From Polynucleobacter brandtiae (GTDB lineage Bacteria; Pseudomonadota; Gammaproteobacteria; Burkholderiales; Burkholderiaceae): 64,000 nt of DNA. A model generated the notes under the pieces. It was given only the letters and a program-made list of their open reading frames with translations, did no database searches and was not told where the DNA came from. The stretch is from contig NZ_PGTX01000001.1 of the NCBI RefSeq assembly GCF_002797575.1, positions 1 through 64,000 on the forward strand, in the 5' to 3' direction. Positions 36,326 through 43,959 of this stretch are shown one piece after another. Numbering within the stretch: the first letter of the stretch is position 1; the number at the start of each line of letters is the position of its first letter. The translations under genes were made by a program, and so were the position numbers.

Positions 36326-36850
36326 ATCGCTACTGATAAATCGCAGCGCATAAATCGGGAGATTACTGCTCCTGAAGTGCGTCTGGTTGGACTAGATGGG
36401 GAGCCCATCGGTGTAGTAAGTTTGAGTGAAGCCCTGGCTTTAGCAGAAGAGAAAGAAACCGATTTGGTTGAAATTGCTCCGACAGCTGTGCCACCTGTAG
36501 TCCGTATCATGGACTTCGGCAAATTCAAGTACCAAGAAGCCAAACGTTTGCATGAAGCGAAGCTCAAGCAAAAAGTGATTCAGGTGAAGGAAGTTAAATT
36601 TCGTCCCGGCACAGATGATGGTGACTATGGTGTGAAACTACGCAATCTAATCCGCTTTTTGGAAGATGGCGATAAGACAAAGATTACGCTGCGGTTTCGG
36701 GGTCGTGAAATGGCACACCAAGAAATCGGAGTTCGAATGTTGGAGCGCTTAAAGGTTGACCTGATTGAGTTTGGTCAAGTTGAGCAGTTTCCAAAGATGG
36801 AAGGTCGCCAGATGGTGATGGTTTTGGCCCCCATTCGCAAGGTTAAGTAA
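36326..36850 (+). CDS. infC: Translation initiation factor IF-3, non-AUG start
   Basis: The 174-residue IF-3 begins at the ATC at 36326 (reads [18 protein letters not shown] after the start). The frame is open back to the thrS stop region but holds no ATG, GTG or TTG before codon 18. The in-frame candidates are ATC at 36326, with AAGGG 10 bases upstream, or ATT at 36317. Rare infC starts (AUU in E. coli) are how IF-3 limits its own synthesis. N-domain (to about 75), linker helix ([17 protein letters not shown]) and C-domain with [13 protein letters not shown] are present. Confidence 0.92.
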   Translation: MATDKSQRINREITAPEVRLVGLDGEPIGVVSLSEALALAEEKETDLVEIAPTAVPPVVRIMDFGKFKYQEAKRLHEAKLKQKVIQVKEVKFRPGTDDGDYGVKLRNLIRFLEDGDKTKITLRFRGREMAHQEIGVRMLERLKVDLIEFGQVEQFPKMEGRQMVMVLAPIRKVK

Positions 36851-36988
36851 TTAGCGATCTCTATAGAGTTTGCTGGTTGTTAAGTAGTGAGGAGTCGAAA
36901 GACTCTGGTTGTCAGAAGTGCTTCTAGGTACAGGAAGCGTAACCGTCGGTTACCACCTATGTCGCACATGCAGAAGAAGGGGTGCTTT
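36851..36988 (+). promoter_or_regulatory. Structured leader between infC and rpmI
   Basis: Three small hairpins follow each other: GAGTC-GAAA-GACTC (36892-36905, GNRA tetraloop), AGAAG-TG-CTTCT (36914-36925), and GTAACC-GTC-GGTTAC (36939-36953). Such a leader before rpmI-rplT fits autogenous control by L20, known in other bacteria, but the structure is not one I can name. Confidence 0.5.
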
Positions 36989-37186
36989 ATGCCCAAGATG
37001 AAGAGCAAGAGTAGCGCCAAAAAGCGCTTCACGGTTCGCGCAGGCGGAACGATTAAACGAGGTCAGGCTTTTAAACGCCATATCCTTACCAAAAAGACTA
37101 CCAAGAGCAAGCGTCAATTGCGTGGTACTACTGAAGTTTCGAAAGCGGATGTTAAATCTATCCGTTCGATGCTTCCATACGCTTAA
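36989..37186 (+). CDS. rpmI: 50S ribosomal protein L35
   Basis: The 65-residue product begins [14 protein letters not shown] and ends SMLPYA, standard for bL35. I chose the ATG at 36989 because it gives the exact family N-terminus and has AAGGGG 7 bases before it. A longer in-frame opening to 36887 runs through the leader hairpins and is not coding. Confidence 0.97.
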   Translation: MPKMKSKSSAKKRFTVRAGGTIKRGQAFKRHILTKKTTKSKRQLRGTTEVSKADVKSIRSMLPYA

Positions 37187-37211
37187 CCTCAGACTAGATT
37201 AGGAGAAATAA

Positions 37212-37577
37212 ATGCCAAGAGTCAAACGTGGGGTTACAGCAAGAGCCCGTCATAAGAAAATCACCGATGCTGCAACAGGCTATCGTGGACGTCGTAAAAA
37301 CGTATTCCGTGTTGCTAAGCAAGCAGTTATGCGTGCTGGTCAATATGCCTATCGTGACCGTCGCAATAAGAAACGTGTATTCCGTGCATTGTGGATTGCC
37401 CGTATCAATGCGGCAGTTCGTCAGCATGACATGACCTATAGCGTATTCATGAATGGCATGAAGAAGGCTGCGATCGAACTTGACCGCAAAGTGCTTTCCG
37501 ATATGGCAGTTAGGGACAAGCCGGCTTTTGCCGCCTTGGTTACTCGGATTAAATCCGTAGTAAACGCTGCAGCTTAA
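37212..37577 (+). CDS. rplT: 50S ribosomal protein L20
   Basis: The 121-residue bL20 has the typical N-terminus [17 protein letters not shown] and the globular C-domain. L20 binds 23S rRNA early in assembly and in many bacteria also represses its own operon. AGGAG precedes the ATG. It follows rpmI by 25 bases. The stop codon lies inside the hairpin that precedes pheS. Confidence 0.97.
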   Translation: MPRVKRGVTARARHKKITDAATGYRGRRKNVFRVAKQAVMRAGQYAYRDRRNKKRVFRALWIARINAAVRQHDMTYSVFMNGMKKAAIELDRKVLSDMAVRDKPAFAALVTRIKSVVNAAA

Positions 37578-37606
37578 TTTTTAGCTTATCTAAAAAACTA
37601 AGCTGC
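37569..37606 (+). promoter_or_regulatory. Long hairpin across the rplT/pheS junction
   Basis: GCAGCTTA (37569-37576) pairs with TAAGCTGC (37599-37606), and inside this TTTTTAG (37578-37584) pairs with CTAAAAA (37590-37596) around the loop CTTAT. The structure covers the rplT stop and ends 1 base before the pheS ATG at 37608. No Shine-Dalgarno sequence is seen outside it. Confidence 0.55.
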
Positions 37607-37607
37607 A

Positions 37608-38654
37608 ATGGTTTCTCTCGACCACATTGTCGAGGATGCTAAACGCGATTTCCTCGGAGCTGCAGATGCTGCAGCTCTGGAGGACGCGAAAGCCAAGTAT
37701 CTCGGTAAATCAGGTGTTCTCACTGAGCGTCTCAAAGCGCTTGGTGGAATGTCGCCTGATGAACGCAAGAGTACTGGCGCCCAAATAAATCAAATCAAAA
37801 CTCAGGTAGAAGCTGCACTACAAGAGCGTCGCCAAGCCTTGGCTGATGCGGTATTGCTCAATCGCCTTGCTGCTGAATCTATTGATGTTTCTTTGCCAGG
37901 GCGTGGTCAGGCAGTTGGTAGTTTGCATCCAGTGATGCGAACCTGGGAACGCGTTGAAGAAATTTTCCGCTCCATTGGTTTTGATGTGGCTGACGGCCCT
38001 GAAATAGAGACGGACTGGTTTAATTTCACAGCTTTAAACAGCCCTGAGAATCATCCTGCTAGATCAATGCAGGACACGTTTTACATCGACGGCAATGATT
38101 CCTTAGGGAAGCCTTTGTTATTGCGCACACATACCAGCCCCATTCAGGTTCGCTATGCTAGTGAGCACGTTAAAAAATATGCGCATGCTGGTGTCATGCC
38201 GCCAATTAAAGTGATTGCACCTGGTAGAACCTACCGTGTAGATAGTGATGCCACCCATTCGCCGATGTTTCATCAGGTTGAAGGCCTATGGATTGCCGAG
38301 AGCGTTTCTTTCGCTGATCTCAAAGGGGTTTATACAGACTTTTTGAGAACCTTTTTTGAGACTAATGAGCTGCAGGTTCGTTTTCGTCCCTCCTACTTTC
38401 CATTCACAGAGCCCTCTGCTGAAATCGATATGGCTTTTGGCAGTGGAAAACTGGCGGGCCGTTGGCTAGAAATTTCTGGTGCAGGCCAGGTGCATCCCAA
38501 CGTACTACGTAATATGGGTATCGATCCCGAGCGCTACACTGGCTTTGCCTTTGGATCTGGTTTGGAGCGCCTTTCAATGTTGCGTTATGGCATTGATGAT
38601 TTGCGCCTCTTCTTTGAGAATGATCTGCGCTTCTTGGCACAATTTCCAGCTTAA
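37608..38654 (+). CDS. pheS: Phenylalanyl-tRNA synthetase alpha subunit
   Basis: The 348-residue class-II catalytic subunit has an N-terminal coiled-coil arm (about 1-85), motif 2 in [20 protein letters not shown], the [16 protein letters not shown] block and motif 3 [18 protein letters not shown]. It pairs with PheT encoded 18 bases later. The start codon directly follows a 38-base hairpin and lacks an evident ribosome site, which is unusual for such an abundant protein. Confidence 0.97.
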   Translation: MVSLDHIVEDAKRDFLGAADAAALEDAKAKYLGKSGVLTERLKALGGMSPDERKSTGAQINQIKTQVEAALQERRQALADAVLLNRLAAESIDVSLPGRGQAVGSLHPVMRTWERVEEIFRSIGFDVADGPEIETDWFNFTALNSPENHPARSMQDTFYIDGNDSLGKPLLLRTHTSPIQVRYASEHVKKYAHAGVMPPIKVIAPGRTYRVDSDATHSPMFHQVEGLWIAESVSFADLKGVYTDFLRTFFETNELQVRFRPSYFPFTEPSAEIDMAFGSGKLAGRWLEISGAGQVHPNVLRNMGIDPERYTGFAFGSGLERLSMLRYGIDDLRLFFENDLRFLAQFPA

Positions 38655-38672
38655 GAAAGTCACAATAAGACG

Positions 38673-41132
38673 ATGCAATTTTCTGAATCCTGGTTACGCC
38701 AGTACGTCAATCCAGACTTAGATAGCAAGGCCCTTGGTCATGCAATGACGATGGCTGGACTCGAAGTAGAGGAGCAGCATGCCGTTGCTCCTGCCTTTAC
38801 TCAGATTGTGGTGGCGCAGATTCTGTCTGCAGAGCAGCATCCAGACGCAGATCGTTTGCGCGTTTGTAAGGTTGATGTTGGAACTGGTGAAGCTTTACAA
38901 ATAGTTTGCGGCGCACCCAATGCACGTGCCGGGATCAAGATTCCATGCGCATTAGTAGGTGCGGTATTGCCCCCCTCTGAGGCTGGTGGAAAACCTTTTC
39001 AGATCAAAATAGGTAAGCTACGCGGCGTTGAAAGTCAGGGCATGTTGTGCTCTGGCCGTGAACTTGGCTTGGGTGATGATCATGAGGGCATCTTGGAATT
39101 ACCACTAGATGCCCCAGTCGGAAAAGACATTCGGGCATTTTTAGATCTTGACGATCAAATTTTTGTGATTAAGCTAACGCCCAATAAGGCAGATTGTTTA
39201 TCTCTGCTTGGTATTGCCCGTGAAGTTTCTGCTATTACTGGCGCTGTTTTATGTAAGCCACAGTGGACTAATGTCAGTAGCTCTATTCAAGACAAGCTGA
39301 AGGTTACTGTTGAGGATATAGACTTATGTGGTCGCTTTGCTGGCCGCGTCATTCGCGGCGTCAATCCGCAAGCAAAAACACCTGAACACATTGTGCAGCG
39401 TTTAGCTCGCGCAGGTCAGAGAAGTATTTCAGTATTAGTCGATTTATCTAATTACGTCATGCTGGAGATGGGGCAGCCTACCCATGTATTTGATATTGAT
39501 CAACTGAACGGCGACCTTGCTGTTCGCTGGGCAAAGCCTGGAGAAAGTTTAGTGCTTTTAAATGGCCAAACAGTGACTCCAGTCCCTGTTGATCCGATTG
39601 GTAAAGTGCTGGCAGTCGGTGTTGTGGCCGATCAATCTGGCCCAGTCGCATTGGCCGGTGTGATGGGTGGAAACCATTGCGCTGTTACTGACAACACCCA
39701 AAATATTTATGTTGAGGCAGCCTTTTGGAAGCCCTCCGCCATACAGGGACGTGCTCGATCCTTTAATTTTAGTACTGATGCAGCCCATCGTTTTGAGCGA
39801 GGAGTGGATCCTCAAAATACGGTTCACTGTCTTGAGTATTTAACGGCATTGATTGTAGAAATTTGCGGTGGTGCTGCGGGCCCAATTGACGACCAGGTAT
39901 TAGCATTGCCAGAAGAAAAGCCTGTGAGTATGCGTTTAGCGCGGGCCGTGAAGGTCATTGGCATTCCACTAACAAATACGATTGTGAGTGATGTTTTTAA
40001 TCGTCTTGGTTTTCAATTTAAGCTTGAAGCAAACGATGTTTATGTAGTGACCCCACCTAGTTATCGCTTTGATATTGAAATTGAAGAAGATTTAATAGAG
40101 GAAGTCGCTCGGATGTATGGCTTTGAAAACATTCCAGATACACCGCCAAGAGCCTCATTAAAGATGAGTGCTAAAGCTGAGGCAAAACGAGGCGTGCATC
40201 TATTACGTCAACGTTTTGCCCTGCAGGGTTACCAAGAGGCAGTGAACTTTGGATTTACGGATTTAGAAAGCGAGCAGCGTTTAGCTGGTGCAACGGAGCA
40301 AGACATCATTGCTGTAGTAAACCCGATTGCCAATCAATATGGTGTGATGCGCAGTAATCTTTGGGGTGGTTTGTTAGCGAACTTAAAAAGCAATCTAAAC
40401 AAAGGTGCCGCTCGTGTTCGCTTGTTTGAAGCGGGGCGCGTTTTTAAGCGTCATGCTGCTATTGAAGAGGCGGCCGGTCAGGTTGCCGGTTTCTATCAGC
40501 CTCAGCAAGTGGGTGGCTTAGCTTATGGCTCCTTTGTTCCTGAGCAGTGGGCTAGCATTAATCGACTCGTTGATTTTTTTGATGTGAAGGGTGATTTACA
40601 GCGAGCGCTAGATCCTTTATCTTTTACAACTGAGGTGGCGGTACATCCTGCATTGCATCCAGGCCGTAGTGCCCAGATTTTGCTGCACACAACCAAGGGT
40701 AGAGCGCCTATTGGTTGGATTGGTGAGTTGCACCCCGGTCTTCAGCAGGTGTATGAGTTGCCACAAGCCCCCGTGTTATTTGAATTAGATTTAGAAGCTA
40801 TTTTGAACCTCGGACTTCCTCAACCAGAGGAGCTCAGCAAATTTCCTGCGGTGCAGCGAGATTTGGCAGTAGTGGTCAAACAGTCTGTTTCAGCGCAGTC
40901 TCTATTAGATGCGATGGCGGCAAGCCGCCAACAATTAGTTACTGATGTCGTGCTTTTTGATGAGTTTAAGCCTAAGGCCGGCTCTAGCAGCATGAGTGAT
41001 GATGAAAAGAGCTTGGCTTTTCGGGTGACTTTGCTCAGTAAAGCGGAAACACTGCAAGAGGCTCAAATTGAAATAGTAATGAAGTCTTTGCTAGGGGCGC
41101 TTGAAAAAAATTGCGCAGCTCGACTTCGCTAG
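38673..41132 (+). CDS. pheT: Phenylalanyl-tRNA synthetase beta subunit
   Basis: The 819-residue subunit has the tRNA-binding OB domain (about 39-150, with HPDADRLRVCKVD and GVESQGMLCSGRELGL), the B3/B4 editing domain, B5 domain (RVFKRH region after GFENIPDTPPRASL), and the C-terminal anticodon-binding FDX-ACB domain (LSKFPAVQRDLAVVV). Full length, no anomalies. Confidence 0.97.
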   Translation: MQFSESWLRQYVNPDLDSKALGHAMTMAGLEVEEQHAVAPAFTQIVVAQILSAEQHPDADRLRVCKVDVGTGEALQIVCGAPNARAGIKIPCALVGAVLPPSEAGGKPFQIKIGKLRGVESQGMLCSGRELGLGDDHEGILELPLDAPVGKDIRAFLDLDDQIFVIKLTPNKADCLSLLGIAREVSAITGAVLCKPQWTNVSSSIQDKLKVTVEDIDLCGRFAGRVIRGVNPQAKTPEHIVQRLARAGQRSISVLVDLSNYVMLEMGQPTHVFDIDQLNGDLAVRWAKPGESLVLLNGQTVTPVPVDPIGKVLAVGVVADQSGPVALAGVMGGNHCAVTDNTQNIYVEAAFWKPSAIQGRARSFNFSTDAAHRFERGVDPQNTVHCLEYLTALIVEICGGAAGPIDDQVLALPEEKPVSMRLARAVKVIGIPLTNTIVSDVFNRLGFQFKLEANDVYVVTPPSYRFDIEIEEDLIEEVARMYGFENIPDTPPRASLKMSAKAEAKRGVHLLRQRFALQGYQEAVNFGFTDLESEQRLAGATEQDIIAVVNPIANQYGVMRSNLWGGLLANLKSNLNKGAARVRLFEAGRVFKRHAAIEEAAGQVAGFYQPQQVGGLAYGSFVPEQWASINRLVDFFDVKGDLQRALDPLSFTTEVAVHPALHPGRSAQILLHTTKGRAPIGWIGELHPGLQQVYELPQAPVLFELDLEAILNLGLPQPEELSKFPAVQRDLAVVVKQSVSAQSLLDAMAASRQQLVTDVVLFDEFKPKAGSSSMSDDEKSLAFRVTLLSKAETLQEAQIEIVMKSLLGALEKNCAARLR

Positions 41133-41216
41133 TTTAGTATTGACCCATTGCGCATCTTTGTATCTCAGTTTTATTCAAATAATTAGTAGTAAATATCGCA
41201 CGAAAAGAGTGACAGC

Positions 41217-41540
41217 ATGACTGAATTAGCCATCAACGATACGGTTACTAAAAATGAGCTATCGGAAGCGCTCTTTGATCAGGTTGGCCTGAATAAGCGA
41301 GAAGCTAAAGATATGATTGACGCTTTTTTTGATCATATTGGCCAGTCCCTTGAGGCTGGTGTGGAAGTAAAAATCTCTGGGTTTGGTAATTTTCAGCTGC
41401 GAAATAAGTCTGCCCGTCCAGGCAGAAATCCCAAAACAGGTGAGATGATTCCGATTGCAGCCCGTCGTGTAGTGACATTCCACGCTAGTCAAAAACTGAA
41501 GGATGTAGTGGAGTCACATGCTAGACAAAACCCTATTTGA
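41217..41540 (+). CDS. ihfA: Integration host factor alpha subunit
   Basis: The 107-residue HU/IHF-family protein has the DNA-bending arm motif [22 protein letters not shown] and [14 protein letters not shown] at the end. IHF-alpha/beta heterodimers bend DNA at specific sites. It follows pheT by 84 bases in the same operon, as in most proteobacteria, and its 3' end overlaps the merR-like gene by 23 bases. Confidence 0.95.
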   Translation: MTELAINDTVTKNELSEALFDQVGLNKREAKDMIDAFFDHIGQSLEAGVEVKISGFGNFQLRNKSARPGRNPKTGEMIPIAARRVVTFHASQKLKDVVESHARQNPI

Positions 41541-41868
41541 GGCTGGCTCGGCATTGCTGAGCTCACAACTTCCGCCTATTCCGGCTAAGCGATATTTCAC
41601 AATAGGTGAAGTAGCTGACCTTTGCGGAGTCCGGTCACACGTTTTGCGTTACTGGGAGCAGGAGTTTTCCCAGCTAAGCCCGCAAAAGCGCCGTGGTAAT
41701 CGTCGCTACTATCAGCATCATGAAGTCGTTCTAATCCGCAAGATTAGGGCACTTTTATATGAAGAGGGCTTTACTATCAGCGGTGCACGTAATCGCCTTG
41801 AAGAGGCTCGAGGGGAGTTACGCTTGCGCGATGAACTTCAAGCGGTGTTGCAAATTCTGTCCCAATAG
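41518..41868 (+). CDS. MerR-family regulator next to ihfA
   Basis: The 116-residue protein carries a MerR-type winged HTH ([41 protein letters not shown], about 23-63) and a helical dimerization segment. No C-terminal effector or cysteine site is present. This short MerR form downstream of ihfA is common in betaproteobacteria, and its target is unknown. The ATG lies within ihfA, so it is translationally coupled. Confidence 0.88.
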   Translation: MLDKTLFEAGSALLSSQLPPIPAKRYFTIGEVADLCGVRSHVLRYWEQEFSQLSPQKRRGNRRYYQHHEVVLIRKIRALLYEEGFTISGARNRLEEARGELRLRDELQAVLQILSQ

Positions 41869-41893
41869 TTGCTGATACAATTTTCTATTCCGT

Positions 41894-41970
<77 letters not shown>

Positions 41971-41995
41971 TTTTCTTCTGATTTATGGAAATCCA

Positions 41996-42400
41996 ATGCT
42001 CATGGACTCAACTCCAAACACGCTCTATTTTGGTCTTAATATTCCTTTCTTGGCGCATTTAGGGGTAGTTCCTGAATTTGCAGCAGGTGGTAAATCCCAG
42101 ATAAGCCTGGAAATCAAGCCCGAGTTCGAGAACAGCTTTCATATTGCCCATGGTGGTGTAGTGATGACTCTATTAGATTTTGCAATGGGTGCTGCAGCTA
42201 GGAGCGTCTCAAATGAGCCCCTAGGAGCCATGACTATTGATATGAACGTTAGTTTCTTGCGTCCCAGCGTAGGAAAAATTATTGTGCAGGGCAGCGTCCT
42301 CAAGTCTGGCAAGACGATTCATTATTGTGAGGCTGTTGTTTTGAACGAGGCTGGTGAGGTTACCGCTAAATCTAGTGGCACCTTTATGCTCAGAAAGTAG
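41996..42400 (+). CDS. PaaI-family hotdog thioesterase
   Basis: The 134-residue hotdog-fold protein has the FHIAHGGVVMTLLDFAMGAAA motif of PaaI-type acyl-CoA thioesterases (about 48-68). It probably hydrolyses a short or aromatic acyl-CoA. The start may be the ATG at 41996 or at 42002. Starts 25 bases after tRNA-Pro. Confidence 0.85.
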   Translation: MLMDSTPNTLYFGLNIPFLAHLGVVPEFAAGGKSQISLEIKPEFENSFHIAHGGVVMTLLDFAMGAAARSVSNEPLGAMTIDMNVSFLRPSVGKIIVQGSVLKSGKTIHYCEAVVLNEAGEVTAKSSGTFMLRK

Positions 42401-42592
42401 CCTTAAACAGTGGTATTAAATATATTATTTATAATGATTATATAATCTATTTTATCTATTAACCTTTGTTTAGAAAAGGTTTTTTAGAAATATCAACTTT
42501 ATTGCTCATTATTTAATATCGATTTATAATAAATATCAGTAATTCTCATGGATTACTTGTTCATAACATTTATTATTGGAAAAATATTAACC
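42401..42592. promoter_or_regulatory. Very AT-rich region upstream of the H-NS-like gene
   Basis: The stretch is mainly A/T with repeated ATTTATAA and TATTTAT-like runs. Such curved DNA is a typical H-NS target, so autoregulation of the next gene is plausible. No single promoter can be picked with confidence. Confidence 0.4.
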
Positions 42593-42877
42593 ATGTCATC
42601 CTATCAAGACCTTCTAGCTCAACGTGAACAATTAGATAAGCAGATTAAAGAGGCTATTGCCCATGAAAAGGCAGATGGCATTGCAAAGGCCAAGCTGATT
42701 ATTGACCAATATAAACTGACAGCGTCAGATTTGTTTAGCCGTAAATCAGGTTCTCGTGACCCGGGCGGCAAGGTTGCCCCAAAGTACCGCAATCCCAATA
42801 CCGGCGATACCTGGACTGGTCGAGGTAAGGCTCCTAAGTGGATTGAAGGTAGAGATCGCAGTAGCTTTCTGATTTAA
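42593..42877 (+). CDS. H-NS-family nucleoid protein
   Basis: The 94-residue protein begins MSSYQDLLAQREQLDKQIKEAI, an N-terminal coiled-coil oligomerization helix. It ends with the H-NS DNA-binding motif KVAPKYRNPNTGDTWTGRGKAPKWI. The ATG at 42593 gives this standard N-terminus, so the upstream in-frame ATG at 42548 is not needed. H-NS proteins silence AT-rich, often horizontally acquired DNA. Confidence 0.92.
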   Translation: MSSYQDLLAQREQLDKQIKEAIAHEKADGIAKAKLIIDQYKLTASDLFSRKSGSRDPGGKVAPKYRNPNTGDTWTGRGKAPKWIEGRDRSSFLI

Positions 42878-42913
42878 GCTATTGAATTAAATCAATTTAT
42901 TTAAAAAATAATG

Positions 42914-42943
42914 GGCCGATTGGTAAAAACGAATCGGCCTTTA
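42914..42943. terminator. Rho-independent terminator
   Basis: The stem GGCCGATT / AATCGGCC with a 10-base loop is followed by TTTATT and preceded by an A-rich run. It lies between the convergent H-NS and HTH-regulator genes and can serve both. Confidence 0.82.
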
Positions 42944-42949
42944 TTGCTA

Positions 42950-43651
42950 CTAGTTACACTTTTTACTGAGGGCGTCAATAAAGAGATGCTCTAGTAGTCG
43001 GTATCGTTGGCTTCCGCCCAGCGATGTCTCCATTTCAGGGTTGGTTGCTGGATAGCCAATAATCAATGGGTTTTGATCAATTAAGCCATTTTCCAGCTCT
43101 TCTTGAAGTATTTCCGGGTATTTCGATTTCATGCCAATCGTATTTTCATCTGCTAAGCCCATCACTCCGGGGTGAAGCTTAATAAAACCTTCATCTACTA
43201 AAATAGGAATACGCTGCGTGTCATTGTTTTTGCTCAGATAATGAATTAAATGAACCTGTTCAACTGGCGGTATTAAGGCATCCAGAAAGATTAAGTCCGG
43301 GGTGATAGAAACGGCTTTCATTAAGCCTTCAAGGCTATCAATGGAGACCTCCATATCTACCTTGAGTTGCCATAACTGCATAGATTCTAGTAAATCATGA
43401 CTGTTTTCTACTCTTCTGAATATTCCCATGGCGATACAGTTTTGAGTAGTTTTTTGACGCATAGACCGTTTTCGACGGGCTAATTGCTGATCTAAAGAGC
43501 TTGCTAGGATTCGGCGATGCCCGCCACGTGTTTTCCAGGCGATTAATTCCCCCAATTCAACCATTTTCTGAACGGTTCCAAGGGAGACCTGCAAAACCTG
43601 AGCGCTTTGACGGGTACTCAAATACTCCATTTCTGGGGTGATTGCTTTCAT
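42950..43651 (-). CDS. HTH (excisionase-type) regulator with degenerate receiver-like domain
   Basis: The 233-residue protein starts with a MerR/excisionase-type HTH (about 9-58, YLSTRQSAQVLQVSLGTVQKMVELGEL then WKTRGGHRRI). The C-terminal 160 residues resemble a response-regulator receiver: PDLIFLDALIPP with D124 at the phospho-acceptor position and a helical alternation around it. Other receiver signatures are unclear, so phosphorylation is doubtful. It is divergent from the 2-oxoglutarate dehydrogenase operon, 308 bases away, and could regulate it. That is inference. Confidence 0.7.
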   Translation of the reverse strand: MKAITPEMEYLSTRQSAQVLQVSLGTVQKMVELGELIAWKTRGGHRRILASSLDQQLARRKRSMRQKTTQNCIAMGIFRRVENSHDLLESMQLWQLKVDMEVSIDSLEGLMKAVSITPDLIFLDALIPPVEQVHLIHYLSKNNDTQRIPILVDEGFIKLHPGVMGLADENTIGMKSKYPEILQEELENGLIDQNPLIIGYPATNPEMETSLGGSQRYRLLEHLFIDALSKKCN

Positions 43652-43864
43652 ATACTCTTGGTTTCCTTAAACTTATTAATTCATTTGAAGATTTAGAGAA
43701 TACGAATCAACTTTGAGAGAATCTGTCGGGAGGTACTTAAACCTAGGTAGGAAAATTCTTATTTAGATGAATATGAAGGGGAATTTGCCTTTTATCCCGC
43801 CAAGCTATGAAAAGTCCTTTATCTGGCCAAGGTTAATCGTGTTAAATTAGATGGGTACTATTTG

Positions 43865-43959
43865 AATTCGCACAGATCAATTCGCTCGGCGGTGAAGCCG
43901 TAGGGTGAATGGTTATAACCACAGTTTTGATTCGGGAAACCCGATGAAAGGTGAGCATC
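43865..43959 (+). ncRNA. Likely sucA RNA motif (5' leader of odhA/sucA)
   Basis: Consecutive short hairpins lie before the start codon: CGGC-GGTGAA-GCCG (43887-43900), the palindrome GGTTATAACC (43911-43920), and TCGGG-AAA-CCCGA (43932-43944), directly followed by the ribosome site AAAGGTGAG. The sucA RNA motif is a described candidate cis-regulator in Burkholderiales, always before sucA. Position and taxon fit, but I cannot run the covariance model. Confidence 0.6.

Noticed and set aside
36887-36988. N-terminal extension of rpmI
   Set aside because: It would translate the leader hairpins, while the ATG at 36989 gives the exact L35 N-terminus with a good ribosome site.
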